Positions 42,180 through 53,669 of a stretch of 64,000 bases of DNA are shown here, piece after piece. Origin of the DNA: Ryuthela nishihirai (taxonomy: Eukaryota; Arthropoda; Arachnida; Araneae; Heptathelidae); NCBI GenBank assembly GCA_038380435.1, contig JAWZYU010000013.1:61344946-61408945 (forward strand), written 5' to 3'. The notes beneath the pieces were generated by a model. The model was not told where the DNA came from. It searched no databases and saw only the letters and a program-made list of their open reading frames with translations. The translations under genes and the position numbers were made by a program. Position 1 is the stretch's first letter. Each line of letters starts with the position of its first letter.

Positions 42180-43465
42180 GCTTACGTGTGCCGATGCTTC
42201 AGGTCAGCACAGAACTGAGCTTTTGGTGATTCGAAAATTTCAGCGTTCACGGGCTTTAAAAGGGATTGTGCACTTGCCTGTCGCCTATAAAGCACAACAA
42301 AATACTTGGATGGACAAAGAAATATTTCGAGACTGGTTCATTCGTCATTTTGTTCCATCTGTTCGTCAGAACCTGATTAAATTGGGGAAGCTTAAAAATA
42401 CAAAGTGCCTTTTACTTCACGACAACTACTCCACATGAATGAAAATTAGTGTCGGATTGCGGGAATATTTTTGCTTGTTATTTGCCATCAAATATAACCT
42501 CACTTAATCAATGCATCAGGGATTTATACGAAACTTTAAGTATCATTATAAAAATGATTTCATGATGAAAATGATGAATAAGAATATGGAAACTCGAGAA
42601 TTTCAACGCGGTTTTACACTTAAAGACACAAATTATTCATTAGCGAACGCATGGGAGGTGGTGAAACCTGTAACTCTTTTTAAAGCGTGGCGAAAGTTAT
42701 GGCCAAACGTAATGTTGGCTGATCAAGAGTTGGACAAAAATGAAGATTCTGAAGAGTTTCGAATAAGACAGAGAGAACACGAAATGCAAGAGCTGATGGA
42801 AACTTAAATTATCATCTGAAGATCACCCTCTATCTAAACTTAATAACGACGACATGGATGGGTGGATAAGAATTGATAATGGTATTGAAGTCACAGACAC
42901 TTTCACTGATTAACAAATCATTGAAAGCATCACAACTCCTAATAAAAGAGGACTGTTCCGAAAATCCTGGTGAAGAAGAAAATGTAGTTCAAGGAAAAAA
43001 GATAACTTGGGATTGTGCAGAAAAGAGTAGAGAAAATGTCATAAAATTCGTGGAATAATACCACTGCTTCAGTCTTCAAGATGTCATGCATGTGCATATA
43101 TGGTGAAAAACAATTTGCTCAGAGAGAAATTACAATCTTGTAAAAAAAAGCGACATAAGAAACTTTCTTAAAAAAGCTGTTGAGACGTCTACCGATAAAA
43201 CTAATGTTCCATCCGCAAGTAGTGCACCAGATGCACGTGAAGTCGTCAAAATGAAGAAATATTTTTTTTAATTTTTTAATAAAAATGTTTCTTTTGTGAA
43301 TGATTTCCAGAAAAAATTCGTACTTTATTATTTCGTAGTTAAAATACTATCATGATTTACTTGTTTTCTTTTTTTTCATCCCTCCTTAAATTTGAATCTC
43401 AAAGTCACCCTGAGAATTCTGATCATCCCAATCCCCGAGCAGTTCGGATTTTCGGACCCTTAGTG
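42180..43465 (+). mobile_element. Pogo/Tigger-type transposon remnant
   Basis: Carries the second half of a jerky/Tigger-type transposase. A terminus-like segment at about 43425-43465 (CCCCGAGCAGTTCGGATTTT, then CGGACCCTTAGT) resembles pogo-group ends. The 5' half of the gene and the left terminus are not seen. Confidence 0.75.
42184..43058 (+). pseudogene. Tigger/jerky-type DDE transposase, C-terminal part
   Basis: Frame pieces match the DDE core of pogo/Tigger transposases in order: CADASGQHRTELLVIRKF, RALKGIVHLPVAYKAQQNTW, LLLHDNYST (family: LLLxDNxxxH, with the catalytic Asp) followed by a stop, then HQGFIRNFKYHYKNDF, TLKDTNYSLANAWEVVKPVT and AWRKLWPNV. Stops at 42436, 42805 and later, plus frame changes, make it inactive. 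Host genes derived from this family exist, but the stops argue against domestication here. Confidence 0.88.
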
Positions 43466-44161
43466 TGTTAAAATATAACACAATCTTTTCCATTTAGAAC
43501 ATGGTTAATTAACAAAAGTTAACTGTTATTTTGTGAATTTTTTACACGAAAGGATTTTCTGTAAAATAATTTAATTTTCGCAAGTTTGCACTAAATATAA
43601 CACGAAACTTTGTTTTCACTTGCAGCAAAGTCTTCACGTTTTGCACTTTTATACATGATTATTTTATAAAGTTGGTTCATTCCAAAGACATATTTTATAA
43701 AGAACGAGAAGGAGGGTTCCGAAAGACATAATAGTTTATATTATAAAGTTGGTTTTATTTATTGTTATTTATTATTATATATTATTTTATAAAGTTGGTT
43801 CATTCCTTTACATGTTCTTTGAACTTTTCCTTTAACTTATCAAAAGTTTGAACACATATTTCTCCTGAAAGTATGTTAAAAGCAAGAAGTTTTATGATCA
43901 TTTGTACATTTTCCATAACTGTTTCTGATCTTTGGCAATTTATACTAATTGAGACATTGCAGTTTCGTGTTTTTATTATCTTGTATTTCTTTTTTTATGT
44001 ATGATCAAAAAAAGTTATTTAAAATTAATGTGCTTTTATAGAGTTTTCTGTAAGGTTACAAGCTGAGCAAATGTAGTTTCTCCATTCAAGTTTTAAGTGA
44101 TTACACTCCTTTATTGAAATAATAGCTTTTGCTATGACTTAGCTTTTCAATTTTTTAAATA
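43466..44161. other. AT-rich spacer with a 23 bp direct repeat
   Basis: ATTTTATAAAGTTGGTTCAT followed by TCC occurs at about 43662 and again at about 43786. Nothing else is recognised. Confidence 0.6.
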
Positions 44162-45368
44162 CACACACCGGCCACTGAATTAGAAACCTTTATTCAATAC
44201 CAAATTGGACCTCCTTTAGCCTGAATTACAACACGTATGTGGTTTGGCATAGATTCCACAAGGTCTTGGAGTGACTTTACATCTCCAGCATACCAGGTAT
44301 TAACCAGACAGTTCTTTAACTGGCTCAGATTTGATGGAAGAGGACTTTGCTCCGGGATCTGTTTTTCTAACATGTCCCCATGCATTCTCAATGGGGTTCA
44401 GATCCGGGCTTTGTGGTGGCCAGAGAAGATGTGGAAGTTGCTGTCATGCTTGCTGAACACATCTTGCACAATGGACAGTACATTGTCGTCCATGAAACAG
44501 ATGTCACTTGCTGGATGAAAACTCAACATTCCATGATGGCCTTGATCGTCAACAATGTTCACATAATCCTTGGAGAATACCTGACCTTCCAGCAATATCA
44601 GGGGACACGTTCCATCCAACAGAATATGCCCCACACCACGACACCATCTCCAGAACCTTGAGTTGTGTTTACAAGACAAGCTGGGTCCATTGCTTCATGG
44701 GGCTCCCACCAAACTCTCTGCCTACCATCGGTACAGAACAAGGTGTACCACGACTTGTCAGACCACGACTTTTTTTCCAGTCTTCCAGTCACAGTGTTCC
44801 TGACAATACTGTAGACAAACTTTCTGGTTCTTCCCAGAAATCAGTAGTTTCCATATAGGCATGAAACTGCTAATACTGATCCTCTTCAATTCCTGCACAT
44901 AGTCGTTGAGATATGGATTGAAAACAGCCTTCATTGAAGGCTTCAGTCAATTGCTGCACAATTCCCGCTTCTCTGTACAAGCCTTCTCAGATGACAGCGA
45001 TCTCGTTCCTGGCAGATTGTCGTCATGCCACACTTACGCTATCTTACTACTTATTTGCTCTTCAACAAATTTTTCACTAATTAAAGATCCACGGTATCTC
45101 ACCTTTGAGAAACCAGTCAGCTCTGCTGTTTTTAAAATCGTCACTCTAGCCAGACGAGCATCCACAATAAACCTTTTATCGAACCCGAAAGATCCTTTGT
45201 TCTTTCCCATTGTGATCCAACACTACTGACAATTACTGACGAGCAGCAGTCTTAAATAGTTGTTTAGATCAATTGGTGATTCACGTGACACGTATTTTGC
45301 ACATACGCTGCGCAAATGACGTTTATGTACATCTGGATAAAGGTTTCTAATTCAGTGGCCAGTGTGTG
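44162..45368 (-). mobile_element. Tc1-type transposon with intact terminal repeats
   Basis: Inverted termini of about 34 bp: the left end CACACACCGGCCACTGAATT pairs with the right end AATTCAGTGGCCAGTGTGTG, one difference in these 20, and the match continues through AGAAACCTTTAT. Both ends are bounded by TA (44160-44161 and 45369-45370), the Tc1/mariner target duplication. The 1207 bp between them holds a decayed transposase on the minus strand. Confidence 0.93.
44194..45210 (-). pseudogene. Tc1-type transposase, decayed
   Basis: A start ATG at 45208-45210 gives MGKNKGSFGFDKRFIVDARL, the usual N-terminal HTH region. Later frames give VWGIFCWMERVPLILLEG (family GGSVMVWGCF), MDDNV in place of the expected QDNAPxH second-Asp region, then WPPQSPDLNPIENAWGHVRK with the Glu/Asp-region signature, and the C-terminal VESMPNHIRVVIQAKGG. 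At least three frame changes and several stops occur. By family it would be a cut-and-paste transposase acting on the 34 bp ends. Confidence 0.9.
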
Positions 45369-45599
45369 TATTTGTCAAATATGTAGTTACGTGAATGGTT
45401 ATTCCTTAGGTTAAAATGGATTCACAAATTGATTTTTAGAACGTAATGCATGTTTTGGTATTTACGATGTATAAAGATTTTTGAATTTTCATTGCATATA
45501 ATTTCAATTTTTTTATGACACATCATTCATTCATTGAAATTGGAATGTACTTATTCAGGCTTTCCCATAGAAATTATGTTTTTTTTTATATTTTTTATT
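45369..45599. other. AT-rich spacer
   Basis: No supported feature. Confidence 0.5.
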
Positions 45600-45663
45600 T
45601 TTATTTCAATTTTCAAAAAGTTTTTTTTTCTTAATCTTTAAGAGTTTATATATATATATTTTT

Positions 45664-46545
45664 TTATAAGTTATTCCATATAGCAGTTTCTTTCAGGAAG
45701 TCCAATAGGAAGGCAAATATTTTAGTTTGTGTTGAGATTATTGGATGATTTAAAATTAAGTTTAAAGTGAATTCATTGATATTTATACTTTCAAGATTTT
45801 CAAAAAATCTTTTTCGTTTGAGAGTTATATTTTTCACAATTTAAAATTAGGTGGGAAGAATTTTCAATTAATTTACATTTTGAACATTTAGGTGTGTTGC
45901 TTAAGTTGAGTAAAATTTTTGATTTATTTAAAAGGATTGAATCTGTTCTTAAACGAAAAATAATTTTGGAATCATATCTAGAGAATGGCAGTTTTAAAGT
46001 AGTATTAATTTTATTGGAAAGTTCTGATCTGAAATTTGGCTTAAAAAAAGAGTGTAATTGAAAATATTTTTCTAATATATTAAATTCTAAATTTTTTATC
46101 TCTTTTTTAATATGTATATAAAAGTTATGAATAAGAGTAATATTATTGTAAGTATATGCTGATTTTGCAATTTTATCTACATCTTCATTTTCTTTAATTC
46201 CAGAGTGTCTTGGTATCCAGCATAAGTGTATAAAATTATTTTTTTCTTTTAAATTTTCATTGTATAGTTTGAGTAGTGTGTGAGTATAGAATGGATATGT
46301 AGTATATGTATTATCTTGTATTAATGTATGTATTGCACTTTTTGAATCAATAAATACGACTATTGATTGATTTTTTATGTTTAGTAATATCCAATTGAAT
46401 GCAGCAAAGACTGCATATATTTCAGCATGTATGATCTGTGTAAATGCAGGTAATTTAAATGCTAAAGATTTATTATATGAGGGAATATATACAGCTGCAG
46501 TAGCTGACCCAGAATCCTGTAAGTAGGAACCGTCAGTGTATATTT
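45664..46545 (-). pseudogene. RNase H domain and C terminus of the I-type LINE
   Basis: Read in the same frame as the RT C-terminal region, past a single TAA at 46544-46546. It starts IYTDGSYLQDSGSATAAVYI (first catalytic Asp), continues IIHAEIYAVFAAFNWILL (Glu), VVFIDSKSAIHTL (second Asp) and WIPRHSGIKENEDVDKIAKS (His and final Asp). These are the four acidic residues and His of RNase H1-type enzymes, which remove RNA from the cDNA hybrid. Near the end is CSKCKLIENSSHLILNC, a C-x2-C...H-x4-C motif. A frameshift near 45810 leads to a last frame ending KETAIWNNL and a stop at 45664-45666. Confidence 0.92.
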
Positions 46546-48420
46546 ACAAAAAAATGTTAAATTTGTCTGTTTTAAAGTTATTAAATAATTGATATATAGC
46601 TTCACTAGAAAGTTCATTTTTTGAATTTATGAGAGGAATCTCAGTATAAACAACTGGCAGTTTATAACACCATGCGGCTAGGGATTCTGTTATGTCTCCA
46701 CGCAGTTCATCTTTAGTTAATTTATTAAAATATTCTTTTAATAAATCATTTTCTTTTATATGTTTGTAGAATAAAAGTCTTTTAAAATTTAGGTAGAAAG
46801 GGTGATCGGGTAATTTATAATGAAGTCTTGCATAATACTTTAATATTAAAATTGAGTGCCTAATTTCAAAGGTAGGTATGGCTGTTTCAGCCAAAAGAGC
46901 CAAAGTAGGGCAAAATTTTGGGAGGCCTAATGCAATTTTTAAACATTTGTTTTGTATAATATTTAATTTCTTTAATTTATTTAGATTCGGTTTGTCAATT
47001 AGTTCTAAGCCGTTTCGCATTTTTGATCTGATTAAATTTAGATATAAAGTAAGGTTTTTTGGTCTGTTCCTCCTTTTTCGAATGCAAAATATTTATATAT
47101 ATTTTAAAGTTTTGAGCCAGAATTGTATGCATGCTCTAGGTGGGAATTCCATAATAATTTTGAATCCAGATGAAAACCAAGTAGTTTACATTGGTAGACC
47201 TGAGTTATTGGTTTTGAATTGATTTTTAATACAAATTTTGGATCATAATGTCTATACCTATAAAAATAAATACAATAGGTTTTATCTGTGTTAATAGTTA
47301 AGTTCCATTTTTTTACAATATTTTATGAGTTTGTTTAATTGTTCTTGAGTTTTTTCTTGTAAAATATAATCATTCCTATCCGATAACCAAAAAGTAAGGT
47401 CATCAGCATAGCTTGTAAAGTTAAATTTGATATCAAAATTTTTTTAATGTCATGTAAATATAAATTAAAAAGTACAGGAGATAAGGTTGATCCATGTGCT
47501 AATTCTTGAGTGATAGTATAGGTATTAGAATAAGTAGAATTTAGTTTGACCTTTAATTTTCTATTTTTTAAATATTTTGATAGGAATACTATTAATTTAT
47601 AATCTAATTTTGCTTTGCATAGTTTGAGTAATAAATGATCTATGGAGACAGTGTCAAAAGCCTGCGATAGGTCAATTGAAACAGCTAAGACAGTTTTTTT
47701 TCCTTCTGTTAGCAGTGTAAATATCATTTAAAAGTAGTGAAATACATTCTTTGGAAGATCTATTTTTCCTAAATCCATAAAAGTTTTTTGGTAATAATTT
47801 TTTCTCTTCAATTTGCCAATTGATTCTTTTAAGTAACATTTTTTCGAATAATTTTAAAGAATTTGATAATGAAGAGATTGGTCTATATGAGGTAAGTTCA
47901 GTGGGGATTTTATTGGGTTTTTGGATAAATATAATTAAAATTTCTTCCCACGATGGTGGTATTTCCAGTGTATTCCATATAAAATTAAAAATGGATAATC
48001 ATTTTTCTTCCCATATATCTGGAAGATTTTTAAAAAATTTATTAGAAATCAAGTCTGCTCCGGGAGCAGACTTTAAGTTAAGTCTTTTTATGGCTCTGTT
48101 TAGTTCTAAAGAAGTAAATGGTAAGTTAACTTTAGTGTTAATTGATTTTAGCTTATTCACCTGTATTTTATAAAAAGATTTTTGTTTATTATCTAAGTTA
48201 GGTGCAGGGTGGACCATTTTTAAATTTTGAGCAAAAATGTCTGCTGTTTGACTAATAGAAATATTATGTTGTAGAGCATATTGGGCTATTGGAAAGGTTT
48301 GTTTTTTTTCTTGAAAGATACTTTTAAAAATCTTCCAGATATTTTTTCCTGGAGTAAAGGTTGTCAGTTGAGAGTAAATTCTTTCCAATCTTCACGAATG
48401 GCTGTTTTTAATTTTCTTCT
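46544..48420 (-). pseudogene. Reverse transcriptase domain of the I-type LINE
   Basis: RT motifs in order on the minus strand across several frames: LKSAPGADLISNKFFKNL near 48030, LTSYRPISSLSNSLKLFEKM near 47860, FYGFRKNRSSKECISLLL near 47765, AVSIDLSQAFDTVSIDHLLL near 47660, HGSTLSPVLFNLYLHDI near 47480 and SYADDLTFWLSDRNDY (catalytic YADD at 47399-47410). The thumb and linker frame at 46544-47020 ends NNFKTDKFNIFL. Frame breaks are near 48000, 47730, 47460 and 47300. The usual PQG before the LSP motif reads AHG here. Confidence 0.92.
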
Positions 48421-48430
48421 TACTTCTGCT

Positions 48431-49360
48431 TTAATTTTTTTTTAAATTGTTTATGTCTTGGAAAGTTTTAGATCTTTTAGCTTTGTTTTCAGCTTTTTTT
48501 CTGATAGCAACTAATCTATTCATGTACCATAATTTTTTTTTAAGTTTAGGAATTTTGTTTATAATGGTTTTAAATACTGATTTAGTATGTTCATTAATTA
48601 ATTCAAAAAATTCGTTATAGTTAAGATTATTTAAAGGAGGAGTGTTATTAAGAATTTTGTTAAAAGAAAACCAATCGTTTAAAAAAACTTTTTGTTGGAA
48701 TTTTACATGAAGTTGTGAAGTTAGAAGTATAGGATGGTGGTCACTACCCCTGGTATCTGGGAGCGGTGACCATTTGAATTTATCTAGTAAATCAGGTGAA
48801 ATTAAAGTTAGGTCAATAATAGATTGATTATTAGCGGGGTTTTCGTTAGTGGTTTCTTTATTATTTAATAATATTAAATTAGATTTTGTTATGAAGTTAC
48901 TCAATTGAGTTCCTGCAGGATTAATAATATATGAATGCCAAAGGGCATGATGAGAGTTAAAATCTCCTAAAATTATAGGTTCTGTTAATTGTTTTAGTAT
49001 ATCATTATAAAATTCATCTCTGATAACCAAACCAAGGTTATATACATTTAATATAGTAAATGAAAGATTGTTAATTAAAATTTTTACAGCTAAAAGTTCT
49101 AATAGTGATATATTACAGTTAATTGGAATAATTTTATGGTAAATATTTTTGTTAATGATAAAGTCTCTGCCATTATTACTATTCTTAGAAAAGTGATAAT
49201 AAGATATGAAATTTGCAAAGTTAATATGCTTTTTAGTTTTTATCTCTTGCAATGCAAAAATGTTTACCTTCCTATATTTGGCCATTAGAGTAATTTCTTC
49301 TTTTTTAGATATTATCCCCCTAGAGTTCCACTGTAGGAGGATTAACTTGTTATGACTTGA
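48431..49360 (-). pseudogene. APE endonuclease domain of the I-type LINE
   Basis: Open from about 49397 with no ATG until 49285. Starts LILLQWNSRGIISKKEEITL, the classical APE N-terminal motif, with catalytic Glu in NIFALQEIK, PIILGDFNSHHALWHS and, near the end, DTRGSDHHPILLT with the Asp-His pair. All expected APE catalytic positions appear intact. The frame ends in an A-tract at about 48431, where a shift leads to AEVRRKLKTAIREDWKEF. By family it nicks chromosomal DNA for target-primed reverse transcription. Confidence 0.93.
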
Positions 49361-49415
49361 GCTGCAGTAGAATGTCCATAATCATTATGTAAGTCTCCTC
49401 TGAAGGACAGATGAA

Positions 49416-50995
49416 CTACAATAAGTGTAGCACCAAATCAATTAATAAATTGATCGTGACATTTTCATCATTTAGTTGCCTGGCGATTGTGTTGGGTGAC
49501 AAACAATGTTTAATTTTATTCGTTTGGACACTTTTGGTACTTAGATTCTTCTTCGTTATTTTTGCATAGCTGAGTTTACTTGACGAGTCGTTTTGTACAT
49601 TTTGTTTTTCAAAAATCGACAAGTTCTTTGACGTATTTGGACGCAGTAGTTGTGTATCACCTTCATCGAAATCTACTGTTTTATTTCTTTCCATTCTTTG
49701 CTTGCTCTTATGCAGTAAATTGTATGAATCCATTCCGTGTAGTAGAGAGTATTTATTTAAACTTTGTGTATATCTCTCATCATCGCATTCATTTTCGGAA
49801 TATTGCAATTTTCTGTGATCAAGATCTTGTCTATGATCAGCATACAAGTTAGTGAAAGCACGCGGATTGAAAGTTAAGTTTGTGCGGACCTGGGAGAGAG
49901 CATTTTTTCTCCCATTTGATTTAGCTCCTGTTTTGCCAACGCAAAAGCGCTTGTCCAGCTACATTGTTGGCGTCTTTGAATCTGCATGGCTTTGCAGGCA
50001 ATTTTCTTAGTCGGACAAGCATAATATGTTGCAGGATGGCCCTTACCACAATTTGGACAATTGAATTCAGTACTTTTACAAGTTTTGTACGAATGTGAAC
50101 CAGTGCATCGTTTACATCTAATACGGCTTCTGGAACCTATTGCAGAGTGGCCCCAACGCCAGTAGTTGCTACAAATAATAGGTGATCCAAAGTGCTCCTT
50201 TACGAAAAAGTGGCTGAAACCTATGTCTGCCTCTCTAGGCAACTTATTTCTGGAGCAATAAATAACAACGTTTTCGGTAGGTGATTTTAAGAATCCATCT
50301 TTGGTATTGTTAGGTTGAAATCTAACCATGCGTCTGACTCTAAAAATGTCATAGCTTTTTAAGCATTGGAGTAGATAGTCATCAGTATATTTGGTGTTTA
50401 CATTAATGAGTAAACCCATAGAATGGTCCTGGTCTGGGAAACGATAGGCCACCTCAACTCCCAAAATTTTAGTAATACCTTTTAAAGTTTCCAAGTCAGA
50501 GTCACATTTGGGGAATAAAATAATGTCACCTTTACGTGTAAATCTACCTTTAATATCTTTGTTTAATGTATTGAAAAAAAAGTCTGTTACCTTTTCGTCT
50601 TCTAAATCACTTAGTTTGGATGTTTCACTGTAAAAAATGATGACAATATCTTCCTTCTTGGAAGTGGGTTTTGATGTTATTATATTTATTTCTTCGTCGG
50701 AAGCAGATTCTGAATCTGTAATATAGCCTTCTGGTATGCTTTCAGAGTCCTGTGAGTTGTGTTCGTTTGGTTCAGGAATTTTAGTTTTAGATGTTGGTTT
50801 CTTTATATTTGGGATGTTATTATTTGCTTTAGTTTGCTTGTCGAAAATGTTACTTGTTTCCAAAAGTTCGTTTATTTCCTCTTCTGAGTCTGGGTTATAT
50901 AGCGAAGCCATTTGTGACTTTTACAAATGTTTTGATATTTTTTTAAGTTGGCTCTTTTCCGAGCTTTTAATGGGGATCCCGCTTGTGCGCTTCAT
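49416..50995 (-). pseudogene. ORF1 (gag-like) of the I-type LINE
   Basis: Likely start ATG at 50995 (MKRTSGIPIKSSEKSQLKKI), with an in-frame TAA after 24 codons; a second ATG in the same frame at 50911 opens 345 codons. The N-terminal third is acidic and low-complexity. Three C-terminal knuckles follow: a first, damaged one (CSNYWRWGHSAIGS, second and last Cys lost), CKRCTGSHSYKTC, and CPNCGKGHPATYYAC. One extra C near 49888 shifts the frame; the other phase gives LTFNPRAFTNLYADHRQDL and continues to a stop at 49416. By family the protein coats the LINE RNA. Confidence 0.93.
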
Positions 50996-51110
50996 TTTGT
51001 TGTATTAGATGGTTTTTTCTTACCGCCCATTGATTATAGAGAATTATCTTCCAAATCAAACAGATTAGGCCTTCTTCATTACACTTAAAAATAAAAATTA
51101 GGAGCCCTAA

Positions 51111-51279
51111 ATTGGACGTCTGCACATCTCACTAGCTTTTCTGAGACCGCTCCTTATGACACATTACAAGTGTTCATTTTATTTCAATACTCTATCTCTA
51201 TAAATACGTGGGTAATTAATATTCAACATTCTTTCTATTAAAGGACAGGAGCATGCTATTAAATTAATATTTTTCTTCT
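51111..51279. other. Spacer upstream of the I-type LINE
   Basis: No supported feature. Confidence 0.4.
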
Positions 51280-51800
51280 TACACTTTATCTTATGAGTTT
51301 TCATGTAACAGACTTTGTTCAAATTGATTCCCAGTGGCTGTAAGATTATCCATTTTGTTGTAATTAAACCAATTTAGAATTTTATTAAACTCTGTGAACA
51401 AATTGAATGCACTGATTTGTTTTTCCCTTTCGTAAAAAGCAAAATATCATCTGCATGCAAATATATTCTGCTGAAGTCTAAATTTATCAATTCATTTATT
51501 ACATAAGTATAAAATTGTAATAAGTCACAAAAACTGATCCTTGAAGAACTCCAAATTTTATATACTACTGGTGCTGTAGAAGTTGTAATTGTAATAATCA
51601 TGCTGTTTGAGTTATTTTGTAATTATTATTCTGCCTGTTAATATATTTATTATATATTTATTATATAATTTCCCCTTATTTTAAAAGGAAACTGTATAGA
51701 ACCTAACAGACATGGTTTTCTAATATTTTTGCAACAAATAACAAAATTGCAATAGGTCTGTAGTTTTTTGAATCTGCTTTCATACCTCTTTTAATATAAT
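51280..51800 (-). pseudogene. Decayed reverse-transcriptase remnant
   Basis: A minus-strand frame contains NELINLDFSRIYLHADDILLF and TKGKN, which looks like the RT palm with YADD changed to HADD near 51440, followed in another frame by WFNYNKMDNLTATGNQFE, resembling the post-YADD W...KL.N..K region. Upstream, FQKTTDLLQFCYLLQKY resembles the finger motif. Many stops. It is a different LINE from the neighbouring I-type element. Confidence 0.5.
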
Positions 51801-51853
51801 GGCATTAAAATTGTAATTTTTAATCTAATATTTTTATTCTTATATATATATAT

Positions 51854-52032
51854 ACAGGACTGGATATAGGGGGGGGGACTTCAGAATGTAAGGGTAAAAG
51901 AGAAAAAAAATATTTAACTTATTTATATTTCATGCATTTTCCAAGAAAATTTGCATGGAATTCAAATGTTTTGGCTCGATTGTTTCTTGCCCCCCCCCCC
52001 CTCAATTTTTTCCTCCCAGATCCTGGCCTGTA
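51854..52032. mobile_element. Short MITE-like element with G/C-run ends
   Basis: The left end TACAGGACTGGATATAGG and the inverted right end TACAGGCCAGGATCTGGG resemble each other. A G run follows the left end and a C run (about 51991-52002) precedes the right end. The interior has TTATATTTCATGCATTTTCC, shared in style with 41516-41768. Confidence 0.5.
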
Positions 52033-52213
52033 TTTATATATTCTTAGGTATTATTCCTGTTGTAGTGCTCTTATTATATCTGAAATCGTTTTAGTCAATA
52101 CTTCTTTGCTTTCTTTAATATGATTAATGTATATTGTCATATCCCAGCGATTAATTACCATTTAATGAGTTGATATTTGTAATTTATTATCTGCTGGGAG
52201 ACTCATCCAAAAA
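52033..52213. other. AT-rich spacer
   Basis: No supported feature. Confidence 0.5.
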
Positions 52214-53400
52214 ATGAATGAAAATAGATTTGAATGGGTCAGTGAAATATATGGACACTTTAATCCATGGTCAATGGGATTTCAGCCAAATAAATGTACT
52301 CAAGACCACCTTACACATCTCATCCCAACACACACCAAAATTTCCATATTTGCAAATGATGTGGCCATATGGAGTCATCAAACTCCATCTTATCAATTCA
52401 GAACAGATTAAAGAATTCCCTGGATATCAAATCTGCATAATACTAGAACAAGTATAAAATTTTTTATTGAAATCATGGCAACTTCTCATCTATTTAGAAT
52501 GAGTTGCAATTCTTAGCATATCATCTCTACATGCAAACAATGTGTCTACAATTTTTTATTGATAAATCAATTGCAATAGCAATGTCCAAAAAACCACCAG
52601 AAGATCTTCACTATAGAATCTGCAGTATAAAATTTAATAATTTCTATTCACAAATTTACGTGTATGCCTACAGTGATCACAAATGAAATAAATACACTAA
52701 CTACATTGATTACAAAAGGGCTACAATCTTAGATGCATTCACTGCCTCTGGTTGTGGAGTGCAAAATATAGGGAAATGAGTGGATTGTACAAAATTCTTA
52801 ACAAGTCGTCCTACACTGAATACAGCAGTCTTATTACTAACTAAGCAAATACAAAAGTCGAGTGCATTCAAATTAAGCCTATACCTCTGATTCAGAAAAC
52901 TTCCAAACTATTCAAACCCGTTTCTTTATGCTGATTGAAATATCACCCACTCCTGTGGTATACACATAGACACTTCACTTTCTGAACCACAGGATTTCAG
53001 CTAAATAAAGGCACACAAGGCTAAGCCTCTCCATCCCATACAAAGGAAACAGCATGCAACTCTGAAGATGCATTCACATGGAACCTGCCCACTATGAGTG
53101 TCAGAGAAAACCATGGTATTCCACAATAGCTTTAAACCTTTATTGTAAATGGGCAAAAAGTCTAGGTACATAGTGCAGTTGGCAAAGAGTAGTTATAGAC
53201 CCAGTAACAACTTCAGTTGGTTGTGAAAGCCTTTCCCAATCTGAATTGAAGAAAACCTCAAGGAGTTACCTTCCTACAGGAAAAAGAAGGAAATCCTCAC
53301 TTATTTGGCATGGAAATCAGTCCTCATGTGGGGCAGCAATTTTGGGAAGAGACTAATAGAGGACATTTTACCCCCCCCCTCCACCTTAACAAATTTTAAT
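52214..53400 (+). pseudogene. Badly decayed RT-like remnant, extent unclear
   Basis: A plus-strand frame has GFQPNKCTQDHLTHL and, only eight residues later, KISIFANDVAIWSH. These resemble the GFRPxRSTxDxLxxL and FADDxAIW motifs of Jockey-group RTs, with ~60 residues between them deleted and FADD changed to FAND. The region beyond 52690 has a unique, somewhat GC-richer texture with many stops; I cannot assign it. Could be the 3' part of the same LINE. Confidence 0.45.
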
Positions 53401-53669
53401 TTCTTTTTAATTCTGAGTCTTTAAATTTATATTAAATGATTTTAAAAGCATCCCATCCTCTTTCAGCATCTTGACTCTGCTACTCTGATGATATAACGTT
53501 TTTTTTTTGCTTTGATGCATTAACTTTTCAGCACCCAAGGAAAAATACTCAAACACAATAGAAAATCGCATTAATATGTGAGCAATCTAAGTCACCTTGT
53601 ATTAATTTAAAATACAGACCAGTGTTATACAACACTGAAAGGAATCATTAAAAGAAATAAAAATCATTT
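53401..53669. other. AT-rich spacer
   Basis: Preceded by a C run at about 53371-53380. Nothing recognised. Confidence 0.5.

Larger units (their letters stand above)
45600..51110 (-). mobile_element. I-type LINE with ORF1, APE, RT and RNase H, nearly full length
   Basis: Minus-strand non-LTR retrotransposon of about 5.5 kb. Order in transcription: 5' UTR, ORF1 (gag-like with zinc knuckles), ORF2 with endonuclease, reverse transcriptase and RNase H, a C-terminal Cys/His motif, and an A/T-rich tail (ATATATATATATAAACTC near 45640). The RNase H points to the I superfamily rather than CR1, RTE or Jockey proper. About six frameshifts and several stops break it. No target-site duplication is clear. 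Confidence 0.9.

Noticed and set aside
42223..43058. Domesticated jerky/Tigger-type host gene
   Set aside because: Several stops and frame changes break the DDE core.
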